DNA of 10,565 nt from Oscillospiraceae bacterium (GTDB lineage Bacteria; Bacillota; Clostridia; Saccharofermentanales; Saccharofermentanaceae). Positions 7,435-10,565 of this stretch are shown in pieces. The stretch covers positions 1-10,565 of the forward strand of contig CADCQX010000027.1 in NCBI GenBank assembly GCA_902803695.1, read 5' to 3'. Below the pieces are notes generated by a model. That model had not been told where the DNA came from and searched no databases. It saw nothing but the letters and a program-made list of their open reading frames with translations. The translations under genes were made by a program, and so were the position numbers. Numbering within the stretch: the stretch's first letter is position 1; each line of letters starts with the position of its first letter.

Positions 7435-8463
7435 ATGGCAGAGATAAAGTCGCGCGAAGCACATTTGAAATATGGAAAATTGACGTCCGCAGCAGACGAA
7501 GATCAGATTAGAAGCGGAGTTCTGGTCTGGGTCAGACAGAGGGTAGTAAGCATCATTCTGATCGGTGTAATGCTATTGGGCTGCGGTCTTCTTGCCTATC
7601 CCTCATTTTCGGACTATTGGAATTCTTTTCACCAGTCAAGAGCTGTTCAATCGTATGCCGAACATGTGGCGAACATGAATCGCGAGGATTACAAGCAGTT
7701 CATCGAAGATGCAAAGGCATATAATGAAAGACTTGGGCAGGAAGGGATCAGCTGGACTCTCAGCGAAGAGAGGCGGGTGGAGTATAACGGACTTCTCAAT
7801 GTCGATGGCAGAGGCATCATGGGATACATTACAATCCCGAAGATTAATGTACTCCTTCCGATTTATCATGGAACAGAAGAGAACACTCTGCAGACGTCGA
7901 TAGGACATTTGGAGCAGTCTTCCCTTCCTGTGGGAGGCGAGAGTTCACACATTTCGATGTCAGGTCACAGAGGGCTTCCATCGGCAAGACTGTTTACAGA
8001 TCTCGATAAGCTGAGGGAAGGTGATACATTCACGATCACTGTCCTTAATGAGACGCTCACATATGAAGTGGATAATATTTGGATCGTGGAGCCTAACGAT
8101 GTTTCTCACTTGACGATCGAGCCCGGGAAGGATTTGTGTACGCTGATCACCTGTACACCCTATGGGGTAAATTCCCACAGGCTGCTGGTGCAGGCACACC
8201 GCATTGAGAATGTGAATGGTGACGCTTTGGTGACGGCAGACGCGATACAGATCCAGCCTGTGTTCATCGCGCCGTTCCTGTCGATTCCGCTCCTTGTTGT
8301 TCTTCTCATCTATGTGCTGGCCAGTACGAGCGCGAAGAGGATAAAAAGAAGAGATTACAAAGCGGAATTCATGAAAGAAAATAGTCTTGACGAAGTGGAG
8401 ATCATGCCCGATGACAGTGACTCCATCTTTGAAGCGTTATCAGTCAGAAAGGGGCTAAAATGA
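7435..8463 (+). CDS. Class C pilus sortase
   Basis: Membrane transpeptidase that cleaves LPXTG-type signals between Thr and Gly and joins pilin subunits through a lysine side chain. The 342-residue protein has an N-terminal membrane segment (about 37-55), a catalytic domain with GIMGYITIPKI at 127-137, His178 in SGHRGLPSA, Cys240 in LITCTPYG and Arg249 in NSHRLLV, then a second membrane segment (about 277-298) and a charged cytoplasmic tail. The C-terminal membrane helix and the YHGTEE, GHLEQSSLP and TCTPYG motifs are class C features. The usual DPF/DPW lid motif is not found; ISW occupies 105-107 in about that place. The ATG at 7435 is the only possible start after an in-frame TAA at 7423, and its ribosome binding site is weak. 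It is the only sortase in the window, so it probably handles all three sorting signals here. Confidence 0.95.
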   Translation: MAEIKSREAHLKYGKLTSAADEDQIRSGVLVWVRQRVVSIILIGVMLLGCGLLAYPSFSDYWNSFHQSRAVQSYAEHVANMNREDYKQFIEDAKAYNERLGQEGISWTLSEERRVEYNGLLNVDGRGIMGYITIPKINVLLPIYHGTEENTLQTSIGHLEQSSLPVGGESSHISMSGHRGLPSARLFTDLDKLREGDTFTITVLNETLTYEVDNIWIVEPNDVSHLTIEPGKDLCTLITCTPYGVNSHRLLVQAHRIENVNGDALVTADAIQIQPVFIAPFLSIPLLVVLLIYVLASTSAKRIKRRDYKAEFMKENSLDEVEIMPDDSDSIFEALSVRKGLK

Positions 8464-9233
8464 AGCTCAACCCGACAAAAATAATGAAGATAAAAAGAAA
8501 TGGTTTTGCGAGAGTTCTTCTTGCGTCATTCCTTTGTCTGGCAATGCTGCTGTCGCCGCTTTCGATGAGAGCAGCATATGCTGCTGAGAATGATGCGGGA
8601 GAGGAACTGGATCCTCTTCGGATCGGTTCGTTCTCAGTGACCTTTGAATTCTACAATGAGACGACCGGCAATAAAGAGCCGGTCACAGGCGGCAATTCGG
8701 TCGGCCTCTTCAAGGTGGCTGACGTTGTCTATGTCGACCAGGTAGGATGGAGATTTAAAGCGGACAGCCGCTTTGCGGAGATCGGCGAGCTTCCCGGGAC
8801 CAGTGAGGAACTGGACGAACAGAACCTGGACCTTGCCGAAGAACTCGAGATCATGTCCCGCGGCTATGATTTCGATTACGGCCCGAAGGAGATGAATTCT
8901 GAAGGCGAGGTATATTTTGACGAACTGCCTGTAGGTCTGTATCTGGTGATGCAGGCGGCGCAGAGTAAGGATAGCGACAAGAAGTTCGTGATCGCCCCCT
9001 TCCTGGTGTCGATCCCGCTCCGTGATAAGGACGGAACGCTCATCTACGATGTGACCGCGAACGCGAAGCCGGTCGGCGTTGCCAAAGAAGAATTACCGCC
9101 TCCACCGCCGCCGGAGCCGCCGCATGACCGCGTTCCGCAGACCGGGCAGCTCTGGTGGCCCGTGATGGCATTCGGTGCAGCGGGTGTGCTCCTGGTGTGC
9201 GCGGGACTGCTCAGAAAGAGCAAAAGACAGTAA
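8460..9233 (+). CDS. Minor/basal pilin with variant VPQTG sorting signal
   Basis: Small exported pilin of 257 residues, probably the base or wall-anchoring subunit. It has a signal peptide (1-41, AYA cut region) and one beta-rich Cna-B-like domain (about 54-203) containing VYFDELPVGLYLVMQ. Gln occupies the spot where Cna-B domains usually carry the isopeptide Glu. YDVTANAKPV near 196-205 places Lys203 in a pilin-motif-like position. A proline run (213-221) then leads to VPQTG at 225-229, a hydrophobic helix and a basic tail. A proline-rich stretch before the sorting signal is typical of wall-anchored basal pilins. The ATG overlaps the sortase stop (ATGA at 8460-8463), indicating translational coupling, and AAAGGGG at 8448-8454 is a good ribosome binding site. 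The 3' half is clearly GC-rich. A pilin role is secure; basal rather than another minor role is inferred. Confidence 0.87.
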   Translation: MKLNPTKIMKIKRNGFARVLLASFLCLAMLLSPLSMRAAYAAENDAGEELDPLRIGSFSVTFEFYNETTGNKEPVTGGNSVGLFKVADVVYVDQVGWRFKADSRFAEIGELPGTSEELDEQNLDLAEELEIMSRGYDFDYGPKEMNSEGEVYFDELPVGLYLVMQAAQSKDSDKKFVIAPFLVSIPLRDKDGTLIYDVTANAKPVGVAKEELPPPPPPEPPHDRVPQTGQLWWPVMAFGAAGVLLVCAGLLRKSKRQ

Positions 9234-9267
9234 GACTTGGAACTTGGATAAGCATTATTGTCATTTA

Positions 9268-9300
9268 AAGCCACAGGAGCGGAAGCTCTTGTGGCTTATT
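9268..9300 (+). terminator. Terminator hairpin at the end of the pilus operon
   Basis: AAGCCACAGGAGC (9268-9280) pairs with GCTCTTGTGGCTT (9285-9297), a 13-bp stem with a single G-U pair closed by a GGAA (GNRA-type) tetraloop. The following T tract is poor (ATTATATA), so termination may be incomplete. It begins 35 bp after the minor pilin stop. Confidence 0.75.
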
Positions 9301-9414
9301 ATATAGGTGATTTTGCGGGTAATTGCGAGAGGAAATTGGTCGATCTGACACAAGCGTAACAACAACCGGTTTGGACATAACGATTTATTTAACATTTCAG
9401 GTACAGGCAGCAAC

Positions 9415-9420
9415 AGGGAG
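9415..9420 (+). promoter_or_regulatory. Ribosome binding site deciding the recombinase start
   Basis: AGGGAG lies 10 nt before the ATG at 9431. The frame stays open upstream to a TTG at 9323, but those 36 extra residues match nothing expected, while the protein from 9431 begins MKVYGYVRVSS, exactly the family's normal N-terminus. The stretch 9298-9430 is therefore non-coding and could hold the promoter and a recombination site, though I see no clear promoter or paired site in it. Confidence 0.75.
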
Positions 9421-9430
9421 AGACAGCAAA

Positions 9431-10027
9431 ATGAAAGTATATGGTTATGTCAGGGTGAGCTCGCGGGACCAGAACGAGGACAGGCAGCTGATTGCAATGA
9501 GGAATGTCAATGTTCCGGAGAGCAATTTATATGTGGACAAGGTATCGGGCAAGGATTTTGACCGGCCGATGTACCTGAAAATGGTGGAGACGCTGGAGAA
9601 AGACGATATCTTGTATATCAAGAGCATCGACCGTCTCGGGCGCAATTATAACGAAATTGTCGACCAGTGGCAGTATCTGACTCGTGTCAAGCAGGTTGAT
9701 ATCGCCGTGCTGGACATGCCGCTCCTGGATACCCGGAGGGGCAAGGACCTGCTCGGGACGTTCCTCAGCGATATAGTGCTCCAAGTCTTGTCCTTTGTGG
9801 CTGAGAATGAAAGAGCCAATATCAGGAGCAGGCAGAAAGAAGGCATTGAAGCGGCCAAGGCGCGGGGGGTCAGGTTCGGGAGGCCGGTTATGTCTATGCC
9901 GGATGATTTCGAAGCGATCTGTATTTCTTTTGAAAAGGGGGAGATCACGGCGGAAGAGGCGGCACGGAAATGCGGATGCTCCAGGAGTACCTTTTTTTCA
10001 AGGGTTGCGCGGATGAAAGAGGGGTGA
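9431..10027 (+). CDS. Small serine recombinase (resolvase/invertase family)
   Basis: Site-specific DNA recombinase that cuts and rejoins DNA through a serine-DNA bond. The 198-residue protein has the normal two-domain layout: a catalytic domain (1 to about 125) with Ser10 in YVRVSSRDQ, Arg8, and Arg68 and Arg71 in SIDRLGRNYNEI, at the same numbers as in gamma-delta resolvase; a long helix with VAENERANIRSRQKEG (about 123-138); then GVRFGRP and a helix-turn-helix near 169-195 (EITAEEAARKCGCSRSTFFS). All key residues are present, so it should be active. It follows the pilus operon after a terminator and has its own ribosome binding site, so it is probably a separate unit. Whether it acts on this locus (inversion, deletion, mobilisation) is unknown; I found no flanking inverted pair of sites. 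Family very secure, target unknown. Confidence 0.93.
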   Translation: MKVYGYVRVSSRDQNEDRQLIAMRNVNVPESNLYVDKVSGKDFDRPMYLKMVETLEKDDILYIKSIDRLGRNYNEIVDQWQYLTRVKQVDIAVLDMPLLDTRRGKDLLGTFLSDIVLQVLSFVAENERANIRSRQKEGIEAAKARGVRFGRPVMSMPDDFEAICISFEKGEITAEEAARKCGCSRSTFFSRVARMKEG

Positions 10028-10093
10028 AAGGGCTGGTGTGCGTGCTGGCGGTGGTTGGAAAGACTTGGCCGGAGGCTTGAAAGGCCTGAAAAT

Positions 10094-10130
10094 AACGGGG
10101 CGAACGAGATGTGTCGTTCGCCCCGTTTTC
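10094..10130. terminator. Bidirectional terminator between convergent genes
   Basis: AACGGGGCGAACGA (10094-10107) pairs perfectly with TCGTTCGCCCCGTT (10114-10127) around a GATGTG loop. T residues follow on the + strand, and an A tract at 10089-10092 gives a TTATTTT run on the - strand. It can therefore stop both the recombinase transcript and the opposing gene that ends at 10172. Confidence 0.9.
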
Positions 10131-10171
10131 TACCCGATTCAGTATCAGGTATCAGACCACCCATTAATTCA

Positions 10172-10565
10172 TTAAGCCGGCTGCAGTCCCAATGTCTCCT
10201 CCACATACTTCTCTGCTGTAGATTGATCTAATGAGAAGCGGACCATGATCTTTTTAACGATTTCTGAAGGCGGAAGATTCATTTCTTCATGGTAGATTTT
10301 AACCGCACCTCTTACCTCACCAATTGCTACGCCTCTGGCCTCGCCTCTAGCCTCTACTCTATCAAGAAACTCACACATAGTATGGATACCTCCTGTTCCT
10401 TCTTCACGATCCTCCAGATTCAGCACATCCTCGAACCTTGTGTCATCTGTCATTACACTAAGAAGCTGCAGGACAGCTTCCACATGCTTTATTTCCTCCC
10501 TGCTCGGAACGTAATCCCCGCTGCGCTGCATCTGCACGAAATAATCCGCCACGATCCGGAAATCA
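10172..10565 (-). CDS. C-terminal part of an Rpn-like PD-(D/E)XK nuclease/transposase, partial
   Basis: The 3' end of a gene whose 5' part lies beyond the right edge. The frame is open to the edge; a GTG at 10552-10550 is internal, because the residues before it (DFRI) join smoothly to VADYFVQMQRSGDYVPS. That sequence, followed by an HVEAVLQLLSVMTDDTRFEDVLN segment split by no stop, resembles the C-terminal part of Rpn-family recombination-promoting nucleases common in Clostridia. Next comes a Gly/Ala/Arg/Glu run, VEARGEARGVAIGEVRG, a shortened form of the ARGEARGE repeat usual in these proteins, and a short helical tail with EIVKKIMVRFSLDQSTAEKYVEE. The catalytic PD-(D/E)XK core would be off-window, so activity cannot be judged. 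Convergent with the recombinase gene and sharing its terminator. The family call rests on recalled C-terminal patterns and is moderately sure. Confidence 0.7.
   Translation of the reverse strand, partial: DFRIVADYFVQMQRSGDYVPSREEIKHVEAVLQLLSVMTDDTRFEDVLNLEDREEGTGGIHTMCEFLDRVEARGEARGVAIGEVRGAVKIYHEEMNLPPSEIVKKIMVRFSLDQSTAEKYVEETLGLQPA

Noticed and set aside
9323..9430. N-terminal extension of the recombinase from a TTG at 9323
   Set aside because: The family's normal N-terminus begins at the ATG at 9431, which has its own ribosome binding site; the extension shows no domain features.
9234..9430. Possible inverted recombination sites flanking an invertible segment
   Set aside because: Only an 8-bp palindrome (AACCGGTT at 9364-9371) and the terminator stem were seen; no partner copy was found elsewhere in the window.
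9646..10206. Open frame on the - strand opposite the recombinase (186 codons)
   Set aside because: It is a shadow of the recombinase coding strand and crosses the strong terminator; no family features are visible.
1..10565. CRISPR arrays, tRNA or rRNA genes, insertion-sequence ends
   Set aside because: No regularly spaced repeats, cloverleaf-like segments or terminal inverted repeats with target duplications were seen on either strand.

Overview
The window looks like chromosomal DNA from a Gram-positive anaerobe of class Clostridia (a Lachnospiraceae-like or related gut Firmicute). This is inferred from the LPXTG-type sorting signals, the class C sortase, the style of the adhesin signal peptide, the Clostridia-type small serine recombinase and an Rpn-type nuclease remnant. 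I cannot name a genus or species.

Positions 1-9297 are a compact, self-contained sortase-assembled pilus operon, all on the + strand: (1) a signal peptidase I with intact catalytic residues (13-594); (2) a 1656-residue wall-anchored adhesin with an LPNTG signal, the likely tip pilin (629-5599); (3) a 216-bp non-coding gap with inverted repeats; (4) a 507-residue very acidic major pilin with an LPSTG signal (5816-7339); (5) an intra-operon hairpin terminator (7380-7416); (6) a class C pilus sortase (7435-8463); (7) a small minor or basal pilin with a variant VPQTG signal (8460-9233), overlapping the sortase stop; and (8) a terminator hairpin (9268-9300). The peptidase would process exported pilins, the sortase would polymerise the major subunit and add the large adhesin, and the minor pilin would form the base or wall anchor.

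Positions 9298-10130 hold a small serine recombinase with all its catalytic residues, ending at a strong, apparently bidirectional terminator. Convergent to it, on the - strand, is the 3' part of a gene resembling the C-terminus of Rpn-family PD-(D/E)XK nucleases/transposases, which runs off the right edge.

Base composition is uneven. Hand-counted 60-bp samples give 40/60 G+C at 121-180, 21/60 at 2521-2580, 24/60 at 6541-6600 and 41/60 at 9061-9120. The edges of the operon are therefore GC-rich and the adhesin body and major pilin are AT-richer, which fits a conserved assembly frame around exchangeable, antigen-like subunits. The most notable items are the multidomain adhesin with a fibro-slime domain and a duplicated N-terminal module, the atypical sortase lid, the terminator between major pilin and sortase, and the recombinase beside the cassette. 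The overall system type is known; I see nothing that proves a wholly new one.
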